Origin: Pseudomonadota bacterium
GTDB lineage: Bacteria; Pseudomonadota; Gammaproteobacteria; Steroidobacterales; Steroidobacteraceae
DNA length: 64,000 nucleotides
NCBI GenBank assembly: GCA_018240525.1
Contig: JAFEFN010000014.1
Location: 358,487-422,486 of the forward strand
Reading direction: 5' to 3'
Shown here: positions 16,695 through 25,423 of the stretch, one piece after another
Numbering within the stretch: position 1 is the first letter of the stretch
Layout: each line of letters begins with the position of its first letter
The notes under the pieces: model-generated
What the model saw: only the letters and a program-made list of their open reading frames with translations
Database searches by the model: none
What the model was told of the DNA's origin: nothing
Made by a program: the position numbers and the translations under genes

Positions 16695-18106
16695 CGCCCG
16701 CTGAAGGCCGCGGCTTCCTGTCCGGCAACCCTGCCAAACGTGATGCTGCTGGCGATCGCATAGCCGGTGCCCGCGTAGTGCCGGCCATAGAGGTTGCCGA
16801 CGGTCTCGCCCGCGGCGAATAAACCCGGGATTGCCGCTCCGGTGGGCGAGCACACCCGCGTGGCGGCATCGATGCGCACGCCGCCGCCTGTGACCGTGAG
16901 GATCGCCGGCCGTACCTCGACCGCGTAGAACGGCGCCGTCTCGACCGGCTTGAGGCTCGCGGCGGTCTTGTCGTACTCGGCATCCTGCCCACTGCGTGCG
17001 GCGGCGTTGTAGCGCGCAACGGTGTCGGACAGGGTCTTCGCCGGAAGCCCCGTGCGCTGCGCAAGCTGTTCGATGGAGGCCGCCTCGATGATGCGTCCCT
17101 TGGCGAGCTGCTCCTCGAACATGCGCGGCACCCAGCTCACCGTGATGACCCCGGCGGCGAGCGCCTCGAGCACCCGCGGGTGCGGCTTCGCACCCTCGAA
17201 CATGGTCCGATCGAAGATGACGTAGGCACGCGACTCCGGCTGCGCCTCCAGGGCTTCCGAGATTTCCCAGTAGGCTCCATCCTCGCGCGTGAAGCGCCGG
17301 CCCTCAAGATTCACCATCAGCGCCCAGTCCGGACCCAGTACTTCCAGATCCCGGTGGAAGTTGGGAGTTGCCAGCAGCAGTCCGCTGTCGATGCCCTCGA
17401 TCTGCGCACCGCACTCTTCGGCGAGCCGCAGGCCGTCGCCGCGGTTGTTCTTGTTGCCCACGTGCCAGACCCAGTCACCGGGCCGGCGCGCCTTTGGCAG
17501 CATCCGGGCGACCCACGCTTCGTCGCCGCCAAAGCCGCCGGTTGCAAGCACCACACTGCGGCAGCTGATCGGCTCCCCGTCCACGACCACCCCGGAGGCC
17601 CTGCCCGCCGGGCTGAGCAGGACCTTCTCCGCCCGTGCGCGCCGCACGACATCGACGGGACGCTGGCTGAGCGCGGTGTCCAGGCATTCCGCGATCCGCA
17701 TTCCGAAACCGACGGGCTCGTGCGAGCGCGGCACCGAGCGGCCGTTCGGAGAGGACAGGCGCGAAGCGGGAAATTCGACACCCAGCGAGTTCAGCCACTC
17801 GAGCGCGCCGCCTGCCTCGTCACACAGGCGCCGCAGCGCCGGCTTGCAGACCGAATCCCCGTTGAGCGCCAATACATCGCGATACATGGCATCCGGACTG
17901 TCCTTGATCCCGAGCTCACGCTGCGCGGCCGTCCCCGCGGCATAGAAGACACCCCCGGCAAGCGCCGTAGACCCACCCAGGCGGTCGCCGGCCTCCAGCA
18001 GCGCCACGCGCCTGCCTGCGTCCGCGGCATTGATGGCAGCGGACATGCCCGCGCCACCCCCGCCGAGAACGATCACGTCGAAGTCTTCGGTGCCCGGGTC
18101 AGCCAT
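16691..18106 (-). CDS. FAD-dependent oxidoreductase of the fumarate reductase/3-ketosteroid dehydrogenase family
   Basis: This 471-residue flavoprotein has the dinucleotide motif VIVLGGGGAGMSAAINAAD (about 10-28). It has GDRLGGSTALAGG for FAD binding, VVLATGGFGGDEAWV, and a C-terminal FAD/substrate motif with Tyr444-x3-Gly448 (RHYAGTGYAIASS). The fold is that of fumarate reductases and 3-oxosteroid 1-dehydrogenases, which remove or add hydrogens at a carbon-carbon bond. ATG at 18106 has an AAAGGAA ribosome site and overlaps the upstream flavoprotein gene by eight bases. The pair may act on different positions of one substrate. KstD function is less certain here than for its neighbour. Confidence 0.88.
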   Translation of the reverse strand: MADPGTEDFDVIVLGGGGAGMSAAINAADAGRRVALLEAGDRLGGSTALAGGVFYAAGTAAQRELGIKDSPDAMYRDVLALNGDSVCKPALRRLCDEAGGALEWLNSLGVEFPASRLSSPNGRSVPRSHEPVGFGMRIAECLDTALSQRPVDVVRRARAEKVLLSPAGRASGVVVDGEPISCRSVVLATGGFGGDEAWVARMLPKARRPGDWVWHVGNKNNRGDGLRLAEECGAQIEGIDSGLLLATPNFHRDLEVLGPDWALMVNLEGRRFTREDGAYWEISEALEAQPESRAYVIFDRTMFEGAKPHPRVLEALAAGVITVSWVPRMFEEQLAKGRIIEAASIEQLAQRTGLPAKTLSDTVARYNAAARSGQDAEYDKTAASLKPVETAPFYAVEVRPAILTVTGGGVRIDAATRVCSPTGAAIPGLFAAGETVGNLYGRHYAGTGYAIASSITFGRVAGQEAAAFSGR

Positions 18107-19733
18107 GCGGAGTTCCTTTCGCTGCGGTGCGCCCGGCAAGGACGCCGAAGACCATGGCAGGCCCGATGGTCCCGCCGGGGCCGAAATATGCCGGCCCACT
18201 GATCGCAGCAGCGGCATTGCCTGCAGCGAAAAGCCCAGGCACCGGCTGCCCGTCACCGGCGAGCACCCGGCCCCGGGTGTCTATGCGAGGTCCCGCGCAG
18301 GTGCCGATGGTCGAGGGCAGCACTTCGATGGCATAGAACGGCGCCTGGGACAGGGGTCCGAGCGAGGGGTTCGGAGAGTTGTCCGGATCGGCGAAGAAGC
18401 GCGCGTAGGCCGACTCGCCGCGTCCGAAGCGCGCATCGCGCCCGAGCACTGCAGCCTCGTTGAACTCCCGCACCGTGCGCGCAAGCGCTGCGGCGTCGAT
18501 CCCGAGGCCGGCGGCCAGCTGGGGCAGCGACTCAAAGCGGTGCAGCCACTCCGGCGCCGGCTGCCCAGCCATCACCGGACCGAACGGATACTTGTCGAGG
18601 AATTGCTGGTCGAGCACCTGCCAGGCGGGCAGATGACGGAAGCCCTGTGCCTCGCGCTCGAGCAGCACCTTCAGGATGCGATGGTAGGGAGCGGACTCAT
18701 CGACGAAGCGTTCGCCGCGCCGGTCGACGATGATCGAATGGGGCAGCCCGCGCTCGACCAGCGAGGTGCGCACCAGGGGCAGACCGCCGGTGCGCTTCTC
18801 ACCGGGAATCATGTAGGTAGGCCAACCCCAGCAGACCCCGCGGTTGGTAAGCTGCGCGCCGGCCTGCTCGGCCATGTGCCAGCCGTCCCCGCGGTTGGTC
18901 TCGACCGTGGACGGGGTCCAGTGCACGCCGAACTGCTCTTCGACCAGCTCGGGATCCCACTCGAAGCCCCCCGTGCACAGCACCACACCGTGACGGGCCG
19001 CCAGCTCGTAAGACGAACCGGCGCCATCGACGCGCACTCCGCGCACGCCCCCCTCGATCAGCAGACTGCGCACACGGGAGCTGACCCGCACGTCCACACC
19101 CCGCTCCAGCACCGCGGCGAGCAGGCCCGCGCTCAGCGCCTCCCCCCAGCCGACATAGCCGGCGTCCAGCCGCTGCTTCATCAGGGCAAAGTCGATCCGC
19201 TCCGGATGCAGGATGGCCTGGAAGCGCGAGAACTCCTCGAAGCTGAAGGGGATCGTGCCATAGGGAGAGCGCCGTAGCAGTGTGCGCCGGTCCCCAAGCC
19301 GATGGGTGTCGAAGATAGCCGGCGCCACCGACCGGCTTTCGCCCGGGCGGTGGACCGCACCCGGGTACTGGTCGTAGTAGTCGGGCATCGTGCCGACTTC
19401 GAACTCGAGCGGCGTCGCACGCTCCAGGAATTCGAGCACCGCCGGACCTTCATCGAGGTAGGTGTCGAGTAGTTCCGGCGCAGTCTTGCCCTGTGCGCAG
19501 GCCTGCATGTAGGCCAGGGCCGCGGCACGCGAATCCGGTCGCCCCGCTCTGCGCATGCAATGGTTCATGGGGATCCAGATCGCGCCGCCCGACCAGCTCG
19601 CGGTGCCCCCGAGCAGCTCGCTCGCTTCCAGGAGCACGGTTTTCGCACCTGCATCGTGAGCGGCAATCGCCGCGCACAAGCCGGCGACCCCACCGCCGAC
19701 CACTACGACATCGGCCACCGTCTGTTGCGCCAT
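18099..19733 (-). CDS. KstD-like 3-oxosteroid 1-dehydrogenase family flavoprotein
   Basis: This 544-residue FAD enzyme has VVVVGGGVAGLCAAIAAHD at the N terminus, then LLGGTASWSGGAIWIP. Near the C terminus, AYFGPGGTIGPAMVFG places Tyr516 and Gly520 in the arrangement of Tyr487 and Gly491 of Rhodococcus KstD. These residues assist keto-enol tautomerisation before hydride transfer from C1 to FAD. The length suits the family (500-570). It is the first gene of a three-gene operon, 38 bp below KstR-like operator B. The family also includes 4-ene dehydrogenases, so the exact bond attacked is not fixed. Confidence 0.88.
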   Translation of the reverse strand: MAQQTVADVVVVGGGVAGLCAAIAAHDAGAKTVLLEASELLGGTASWSGGAIWIPMNHCMRRAGRPDSRAAALAYMQACAQGKTAPELLDTYLDEGPAVLEFLERATPLEFEVGTMPDYYDQYPGAVHRPGESRSVAPAIFDTHRLGDRRTLLRRSPYGTIPFSFEEFSRFQAILHPERIDFALMKQRLDAGYVGWGEALSAGLLAAVLERGVDVRVSSRVRSLLIEGGVRGVRVDGAGSSYELAARHGVVLCTGGFEWDPELVEEQFGVHWTPSTVETNRGDGWHMAEQAGAQLTNRGVCWGWPTYMIPGEKRTGGLPLVRTSLVERGLPHSIIVDRRGERFVDESAPYHRILKVLLEREAQGFRHLPAWQVLDQQFLDKYPFGPVMAGQPAPEWLHRFESLPQLAAGLGIDAAALARTVREFNEAAVLGRDARFGRGESAYARFFADPDNSPNPSLGPLSQAPFYAIEVLPSTIGTCAGPRIDTRGRVLAGDGQPVPGLFAAGNAAAAISGPAYFGPGGTIGPAMVFGVLAGRTAAKGTPHG

Positions 19734-19770
19734 GGATCGCTCTGCGGGACTGGTACCTTCCTTGTTAAAT

Positions 19771-19784
19771 TAGCACGTGTTCTA
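19771..19784. promoter_or_regulatory. KstR-like operator B (KstD operon promoter)
   Basis: TAGCACGTGTTCTA lies 38 bp upstream of the KstD-like start, inside TTAAATTAGCACGTGTTCTA. Read on the minus strand it is TAGAACACGTGCTA, one mismatch from TNNAACNNGTTNNA. A putative promoter (TTG, 18 bp, GCTAAT) overlaps it. Confidence 0.65.
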
Positions 19785-19817
19785 GTTTATCGCAACGCAT
19801 CGCGGTCGCACCCAGGT

Positions 19818-21728
19818 TCAGCGCGCAGGCACCCGCAGCGCGAGCAGGACGTTCCCTGGCGTCCCGGTGATGCCCCCATAGCCGGAGTTCACGTACACCG
19901 TGCCCTCTGCCACCATGAGGCCGCTGCCGGAGATCGTGCCGCCGTGCGCGCGCTCGCCGCTGACCGTCGTGACTTCCGCGCTGGTGTCGTACTCCCACAG
20001 CATGTGCCCGGAGTGGGAGTCGAAGGCACGCAGCATGCCGTCGACGGCCCCCGCGAACACGACCCCTGGTATCGCCAGCGCCGCGGCCGGGTTGCCGCCG
20101 CAATGGGCACGGGTGCAGTAGTCCTGTGCGGCTGCCGACCAGGCGAGCCGTCCGCTCCAGGCATCGAGTGCGTACAGGCCGTCGCGGGGCGTGCTGTCCG
20201 CGAGGGCAGCCGCATCGCCCTGCGGGTAATAGGTCATGGGAAAGTCCAGCAGCGGAACGAATATCCGCCCTCCTTCGGCCGCCATTCCGAAGAAGAACCC
20301 GCCGGCGCTGGTGGCCGTGCCCCGGCTCAGTCGCGTCGTCCACAGCAACTTCCCCGCGTGCGCCGGGTCGAGCCCGTAGGTGGTGCCGGACTTGGCACCG
20401 GCGACCAGCACGTCGCGACCCTGCGGCCCATGGATCAGCAGGGGCGGCCCGGTCAGATCGAGATCCGGGCCGAAAGGGACGGGGCAGTTGACGTCGTTGC
20501 CCAGTGAGAACCGGCTGCCGGGCAGCGGCGCGTAGCAGGACATGTTCGAGGCATCGCCCGCCAGCATCTGGCGCTGCCAAAGCACCTTCCCGGTATCCAG
20601 GCTGATGGCGAACACGGCGTTGCTGTTCGCATCGGCGGGACCGGAGTAGTTGTTGCCGGTTGAGAAGTAGAGTGCGTTGCGCTGCAGATCGACCGTCGGG
20701 CTCGACCACACGCCTGCTCCGGAGGGACCCAGGCGCGGGGTGCCCGAAGCGGTGCGCCCCTGCTCCACCGGCGCCGCCGGAATCGTGTAGGTCTTCCACA
20801 ACGGCTGCCCGGTCGTGGCATCCAGCGCCACGATCGAGCCCCGGAAGGTGCAGCACGGGTAGCTTGCCGTCGAAGCTGCGACCTCTTCGAAGGAGGCGAC
20901 GGGCACATACAGGATCCTCCGCCCGTGGCGCTGCAGCAGCACCGGCGTCCCATAGACTCGCGCGGCGCTGTGCTCATCGACATGCCGCGTCCAGACGGGA
21001 ATACCCGTGCGGGCATCCAGCGCGTGCACCGTTCCGAAGTTGTCGCCGAAATACAGCAGGGGTGCGCCCCGGGAACCTTGCTTCACGGCGGGCGTGGACC
21101 ACGGTTCCATCACCATGGCGCCGCGGATCTCCCCGCCGCCGTGATAGATCCAGCGCACGCAGCCGGTGCGTGCATCCAGGGCATAGGCATCGCCATCCTG
21201 GCTGCCGACGAACACCGCACCCGCGGCGATGAGGGGCTCGGAGGCCGCGCGGATCAGGCCGGGATAGGCGAAGGCCCACGCGAGCTCCAGGTGCGGGATC
21301 TGCGCGGGCTCCAAAGCGGCAACTGCCCCCGGGATGAACCGCCGGTTCTCGCGATCGATCCCCCAGCCCAGCGCAGCGGGCGGCCGTCGCCAGTCGAACC
21401 AGTCGGCCTCCCCGGGGCAGCGCCGGACTTCGATGGCGGTGCTCGCGCTCAGCGGCCGCCCGGCAAGAAACTCGGCGATACCCTTACGCTGGGCGGCATC
21501 CAGTCCCTGAGCCTGGGCCTGCATGGGGCCGGTCGTCAGGGCGGCATCGATCGCCTGCGGGGTGAGCAGTTCCAGCAGACTCCGGTTTGGCGCGCGCGCG
21601 ACGCCGCCTTCGTGGCAGCTGGCGCAACGCTCGGCGAAGAGCTTGGCCCCGGAACCGCTCTCTTCTGCCAACGCCGCAGGCCCCATGAGCAGACACAGCA
21701 GCATGAGGAGCCGGGCGCTGGACTTCAT
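19818..21728 (-). CDS. Periplasmic cytochrome c-PQQ dehydrogenase (polyvinyl-alcohol-dehydrogenase-like quinohaemoprotein)
   Basis: This 636-residue protein has a signal peptide (1-21), then a short cytochrome c domain with CASCH at 35-39, then an eight-bladed PQQ propeller. The propeller shows repeated blade motifs such as LYALDAWSGRLAW and a vicinal Cys pair (SYPCCTF) like the disulfide of quinoprotein dehydrogenases. Haem domain first and PQQ domain second is the order in polyvinyl alcohol dehydrogenase, not in type II alcohol dehydrogenases. It probably oxidises a secondary alcohol in the periplasm and passes electrons through its own haem. It overlaps the luciferase-like gene by ATGA and is the last gene of the eight-gene minus-strand operon starting at 28742. 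Confidence 0.9.
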   Translation of the reverse strand: MKSSARLLMLLCLLMGPAALAEESGSGAKLFAERCASCHEGGVARAPNRSLLELLTPQAIDAALTTGPMQAQAQGLDAAQRKGIAEFLAGRPLSASTAIEVRRCPGEADWFDWRRPPAALGWGIDRENRRFIPGAVAALEPAQIPHLELAWAFAYPGLIRAASEPLIAAGAVFVGSQDGDAYALDARTGCVRWIYHGGGEIRGAMVMEPWSTPAVKQGSRGAPLLYFGDNFGTVHALDARTGIPVWTRHVDEHSAARVYGTPVLLQRHGRRILYVPVASFEEVAASTASYPCCTFRGSIVALDATTGQPLWKTYTIPAAPVEQGRTASGTPRLGPSGAGVWSSPTVDLQRNALYFSTGNNYSGPADANSNAVFAISLDTGKVLWQRQMLAGDASNMSCYAPLPGSRFSLGNDVNCPVPFGPDLDLTGPPLLIHGPQGRDVLVAGAKSGTTYGLDPAHAGKLLWTTRLSRGTATSAGGFFFGMAAEGGRIFVPLLDFPMTYYPQGDAAALADSTPRDGLYALDAWSGRLAWSAAAQDYCTRAHCGGNPAAALAIPGVVFAGAVDGMLRAFDSHSGHMLWEYDTSAEVTTVSGERAHGGTISGSGLMVAEGTVYVNSGYGGITGTPGNVLLALRVPAR

Positions 21729-22645
21729 TCCGCGAACTCCCGCTGCAGGGCGTTGAGCTGGTCCAGCAGGCGCGGGACATCGGCCGCGCTCGAGCAGTAG
21801 TCATAGAGGTTCGGCTCGATGATGGTGACCCCGGCTTCGACGAGCGGTGGCACACGTGCAAACGTGGCTTCGAGGTCGATGCTGCCGTCGGCGCGGTGGA
21901 TAGGTAGCGGGAAGGCCTTGACCTCGAAGGATGCCGGCACGCGGCCCAGCCGTGCCATCGCCTCGTGGATCCGGGCCAGGCCGTCGGCAATGAGGGGCGG
22001 ATCGCCCACGTAACCCCACGACCACCCATCCGCCAGCCGGGCGATCCGCTCGATGTGGCGACCGGTTGCCGGCAGTCCAAGATAGATCGGAATGGCGCGC
22101 CCCTGGATGGGCAGCGGCATGGCATACAAGTCGCTGAAGCGCACCGTCGGCCCTTCAAAGCTGGCGGGTGCTTGCGCCCACAGTGCCCGGCAGACCGCGA
22201 TTTGCTCCTCGAGTCGCGCGAAGCGCCCCTGCAGGGGGATCCCGGAGGCTGCGAACTCCGCCTCGTGCCAGCCACCCGCCATGCCGAGGCAGACGCGACC
22301 TCCCGAGATCACGTCAAGCGTCGCGACCTGCTTGGCGATGAACAGCGCCGGGCGCAGGGGCGCCACCAGCACGTTCACCGACAGTCGCGCCCGGCGCGTG
22401 ACCGCGGCCAGTGCCGCGAGCGCGGTCACCGGCTCGTACCAGGCCATGTCGCGCGGAAACGGGAAGGTCTCGCCGAAGTGCAGCGGCTGCTCGAAGGCAT
22501 CGCGGCCGATGGCCAGGTGGTCCGGGAACGTCAGCATGTCGATGCCGCGCTCGTCCGCTTCGCGGGCCAGCGCGAGCACGCGCGCAAAGTCCGGGCCCAG
22601 TCGCACGTCCGAGCCCATGAAGTTCAGTCCGACCTTGAGCGGCAT
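21725..22645 (-). CDS. LLM-class (luciferase-like) flavin-dependent oxidoreductase
   Basis: This 306-residue TIM-barrel flavoenzyme of the bacterial luciferase superfamily shows MPLKVGLNFMGSDVRL, FPDHLAIGRD, ISGGRVCLGMAGGWHEAEF and RIARLADGWSW, all typical of the family. Such enzymes are FMN- or F420-linked monooxygenases or dehydrogenases; the cofactor cannot be told from this sequence. It lies in the middle of the long minus operon, six bp after an SDR gene and overlapping the quinohaemoprotein gene. It may act on an intermediate of the same pathway. Confidence 0.9.
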   Translation of the reverse strand: MPLKVGLNFMGSDVRLGPDFARVLALAREADERGIDMLTFPDHLAIGRDAFEQPLHFGETFPFPRDMAWYEPVTALAALAAVTRRARLSVNVLVAPLRPALFIAKQVATLDVISGGRVCLGMAGGWHEAEFAASGIPLQGRFARLEEQIAVCRALWAQAPASFEGPTVRFSDLYAMPLPIQGRAIPIYLGLPATGRHIERIARLADGWSWGYVGDPPLIADGLARIHEAMARLGRVPASFEVKAFPLPIHRADGSIDLEATFARVPPLVEAGVTIIEPNLYDYCSSAADVPRLLDQLNALQREFAE

Positions 22646-22651
22646 GGCGCG

Positions 22652-23428
22652 CTAGAGTCCGTAACCACCGGTCACGGCGATGCGCTGGCCGGTCACGTAC
22701 AACGCCCGGTTCGAGGCGAGGAACACGCAGGCGTGACCAATCTCCTCGGGCTTGCCCCAGCGTTTCAGCGCGAGGCTCTTCTGCACCTCCCTGACCCACT
22801 CGTCATCGAACTTTCCCTGGCGCGTGAGCTCCAGGAACATGCCCGCCTCGATCACCCCCAGCAGCACCGAGTTGGCGCGGATCCCATGGCGGCCCTCCTC
22901 GCGGGCGATGCCCGTGATCAGCGCCTCGATCGCAGCCTTGGGTGCAACCGACATCACGTCACGCTCCGGCCAGCGCAGGTGGCCGCCCGAGCCGAGATGA
23001 ACGTAAGACCCACCGCCCCAGGCTTTCAGCCGTGGCAGCGTGGCGCGCACCACGTTGTAGAAACCGTTGAGGTCCTGGTCGATGACGGTATGCCACTGCT
23101 GGCTGGTCATCTCCGAGATCAGTACCTGCTGGGCGAGCGTGCCTGCGGCCACCACGACGGTGTGCAGGCGCCCATGCGTCGCCGACGCGGCCGCGACCGC
23201 CGAGTCGACCTGCGCGGCATCGCCGAGCGTGAGCTGGTGCACCGAAGCCTTGCGCCCGAGACCGCGCACCTTCTGCGCCACGGCCTCGGCCGCGTCCTTC
23301 CTGCGGTGATAGGTGATCGCGACATCGGTTCCCGCGCGGGCGAACTCGACGCACACCGCCTGACCGACGCCGCCGCTACCTCCGACCACCAGCGCCGCGC
23401 CGTCCGGAAAACACTTGTCGTTCATCAA
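22652..23428 (-). CDS. SDR-family protein lacking the catalytic tyrosine
   Basis: This 258-residue protein has an intact SDR cofactor motif (VVGGSGGVGQ) and C-terminal VTGQRIAVTGGYGL. The active site, however, reads DVMSVAPKAAI: Lys164 is kept but the tyrosine four residues before it is Ser160. The active-site serine region is LGSGG, NNAG is replaced by VAAGT, and the usual PG after strand beta-6 is LG. No tyrosine sits at the FabI spacing either. It may be a non-catalytic or atypical reductase, perhaps a partner subunit of the next SDR in the operon. It is 36 bp downstream of that SDR gene. Confidence 0.85.
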   Translation of the reverse strand: MMNDKCFPDGAALVVGGSGGVGQAVCVEFARAGTDVAITYHRRKDAAEAVAQKVRGLGRKASVHQLTLGDAAQVDSAVAAASATHGRLHTVVVAAGTLAQQVLISEMTSQQWHTVIDQDLNGFYNVVRATLPRLKAWGGGSYVHLGSGGHLRWPERDVMSVAPKAAIEALITGIAREEGRHGIRANSVLLGVIEAGMFLELTRQGKFDDEWVREVQKSLALKRWGKPEEIGHACVFLASNRALYVTGQRIAVTGGYGL

Positions 23429-23464
23429 CTACCCCCTTGAAGGTCTGTGGCGCGGCATCGGCCG

Positions 23465-24220
23465 CTACAGGTAGGCCTGTCCGCCGTCGACGGCGATACT
23501 CTGGCCGGTCACGTACCCCGCCTCGCTCGTGCACAGAAGCACCGCGAAGCGGCCGATGTCCTCCTCGCAGCGCCCCACCCGCCCGAGCGGGATGGAGTTC
23601 AAGAACGCATCGCGGTCGCCGGCAATCGCGGTGCCCATCCACGACATCAGTGCCGGGGAGTCGGCGCAGGGCAGGATGGTGTTGACGCGGATGCCGTCAC
23701 GGGCCCATTCGCAGGCCGCGGCACGACTGAGCGAACGAATGGCCTCTTTCACGCAGGCATAAGTCCCGTAGTACGCGTAGTCCCAGCGCATCGCCGCGGT
23801 GCTGCCCAGGTTGATGATGCACCCGCCGCCTTTGAGGTACGGGTAGCACATCTTCATCAGGCGGAAGGTGGCCATCGGCCCGGACTGCCAGCCCGCATCG
23901 AAAGCCTCGTCGCTCACGGAGGTGAGCGGACCGAGCGCCACCTCCTGCGCGTTGTTCACGAGAATATTGACGCCGCCGAAATGGCCGACGACGTCGGCGA
24001 CGGCACGCTCGAGCGCCGCACCGTCCTTGACGTCGCAGGGAACCGCCCAGGCGCGGCCGCCGCGCTCACGGATGGTCGCGCACGTCTCCTCGAGCTTCGC
24101 GGCCGTGCGCCCGAGCACTGCCACCGCCGCCCCCTCGGCCGCCATGGCGAGCGCTATGCCGCGCCCGACGCCCTGCCCGGCACCGGTAACCAGTGCCACC
24201 CTGCCGTCCAGCTTACCCAC
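23465..24220 (-). CDS. Short-chain dehydrogenase/reductase
   Basis: This 251-residue classical SDR has TGAGQGVGRG, NNAQ in place of NNAG, active-site serine in NLGSTAAM, catalytic YACVK and C-terminal VTGQSIAVDGGQAYL. It therefore has a complete Ser-Tyr-Lys set, unlike its operon neighbour at 22652. It probably oxidises or reduces a hydroxyl/keto group of the pathway substrate with NAD(P). It lies in the eight-gene minus operon controlled from 28742. Confidence 0.9.
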   Translation of the reverse strand: MGKLDGRVALVTGAGQGVGRGIALAMAAEGAAVAVLGRTAAKLEETCATIRERGGRAWAVPCDVKDGAALERAVADVVGHFGGVNILVNNAQEVALGPLTSVSDEAFDAGWQSGPMATFRLMKMCYPYLKGGGCIINLGSTAAMRWDYAYYGTYACVKEAIRSLSRAAACEWARDGIRVNTILPCADSPALMSWMGTAIAGDRDAFLNSIPLGRVGRCEEDIGRFAVLLCTSEAGYVTGQSIAVDGGQAYL

Positions 24221-24291
24221 CTGCTCCTCCTTCGGGACCGAGCTTCCCGGGACCCACCCGTGGAAGGCTCACGGCGCCGGTAAACGCCTGC

Positions 24292-25404
24292 CTACGTGTA
24301 AGACTGCGCGCCCCAGCCGAATGGACGGTATTCGCCGATGAGCAGCTGCTCGGTATGCCCGAAGCCGATCACCTGCCCGTCTTCCGAGCTGATCTCGATG
24401 ACTGAGGCGAGAAACTGTCGATCCGCGCGCGACAGATCGACGGAGTCGGTAGGCCAGGTCTCGCGTTCCACGACGAGTTTGCCGCCGTGGTCCAGCCCGT
24501 GATGCCAGCGATCGTGGTTGTAGCCCAGGCCCGCATACCACAGCGTGCCCAGCGCCCGACCGCGAAAGCTGCGCTGCGAACCGTCCGGCCAGCGAACCCG
24601 GTAGCGGCCCGCCGCGACCCGACGCGTGCCCGGGACGAAGTCAAGGTCGAACTCCCAGGTTGCCACGTGCCGTAGCGCCTGTTCGCCGACGGGCACGAGA
24701 GCCGGGGACGCATAGAGAGGCGCGAAGTACCCGGCGCGCTCGTGCGAGCTGCCGTCGGCACGATCCAGCGTACGGATCACCGAGTATTCGGAACCGAGGT
24801 GCATGACAACGTTCATCCAGAAGATCTGGCCGCCGCGCTCGGGTGTCACCTGCTGCTCGCCGATGACCCGCACGCCCCAGGACTTATCGCGCAGCCCATG
24901 CGTGCGACCCGGGTCCACTGCCACCCGCTGTCCGTCCACCTCGATCCAGCCCTCCCAGGTCCCGTACTGCATGAAGCGCGTCTGGTCGATGTAGGTGAGA
25001 CCTTCGCGCGCCACTTGCAGCCGGCCCTCGTCGATGGCGCCGGTTTCCGCGCGGAACGTGAGGTCGTACGCAACCCCCTGCTCGTTCGCAGCGTGGCAGC
25101 GCAAGACCCGCATCGGTTCGAGCACTTCGACGTGCAGCGGGCCGACGCGCGCCTCCTCGGGAGCGGCCGCGAGCCGGTCACTGGCATGCAGACTCGACTG
25201 CTTGCCGCGCCACGCAACGGTGAAGTGCGCATCCTGCACGTAGCGGTTCGGGTAGCGGCCGAAGGCGGCGCCGAATATCAGGGTGCCGTCGGTCGAGTAT
25301 CCGCTGAAGAAATAGCGATCGTAGAAGTTGCGGTCCGTGGTGCCGGGAACCCGCAGGTAGCCGGGCGCCTGGTGAACGCAGTAGTCATCAAGCCGGCTGA
25401 TCAT
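24292..25404 (-). CDS. Uncharacterised protein, lipocalin/AttH-like beta-sandwich type (DUF7064/7065-like)
   Basis: This 370-residue protein without signal peptide or membrane segment is rich in Trp, Tyr and His. It has segments such as FGRYPNRYVQDAHFTVAWRG, YGTWEGWIEVDG and HGLRDKSWGVRVIG. The last, a D-x-SWG motif after a Gly/Arg turn, recurs in its paralogue at 26209-27237 as FMRDRSWGAERH. The pattern resembles AttH/CrtC-like (hydroxyneurosporene-synthase-type) two-domain barrels, but I cannot assign a function. ATG at 25404 was chosen because the open frame upstream is composed of low-complexity antisense sequence. A lipid- or steroid-binding or hydrating role fits the context. Confidence 0.75.
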   Translation of the reverse strand: MISRLDDYCVHQAPGYLRVPGTTDRNFYDRYFFSGYSTDGTLIFGAAFGRYPNRYVQDAHFTVAWRGKQSSLHASDRLAAAPEEARVGPLHVEVLEPMRVLRCHAANEQGVAYDLTFRAETGAIDEGRLQVAREGLTYIDQTRFMQYGTWEGWIEVDGQRVAVDPGRTHGLRDKSWGVRVIGEQQVTPERGGQIFWMNVVMHLGSEYSVIRTLDRADGSSHERAGYFAPLYASPALVPVGEQALRHVATWEFDLDFVPGTRRVAAGRYRVRWPDGSQRSFRGRALGTLWYAGLGYNHDRWHHGLDHGGKLVVERETWPTDSVDLSRADRQFLASVIEISSEDGQVIGFGHTEQLLIGEYRPFGWGAQSYT

Positions 25405-25423
25405 GCCCGCGGCCCGGCAACGC

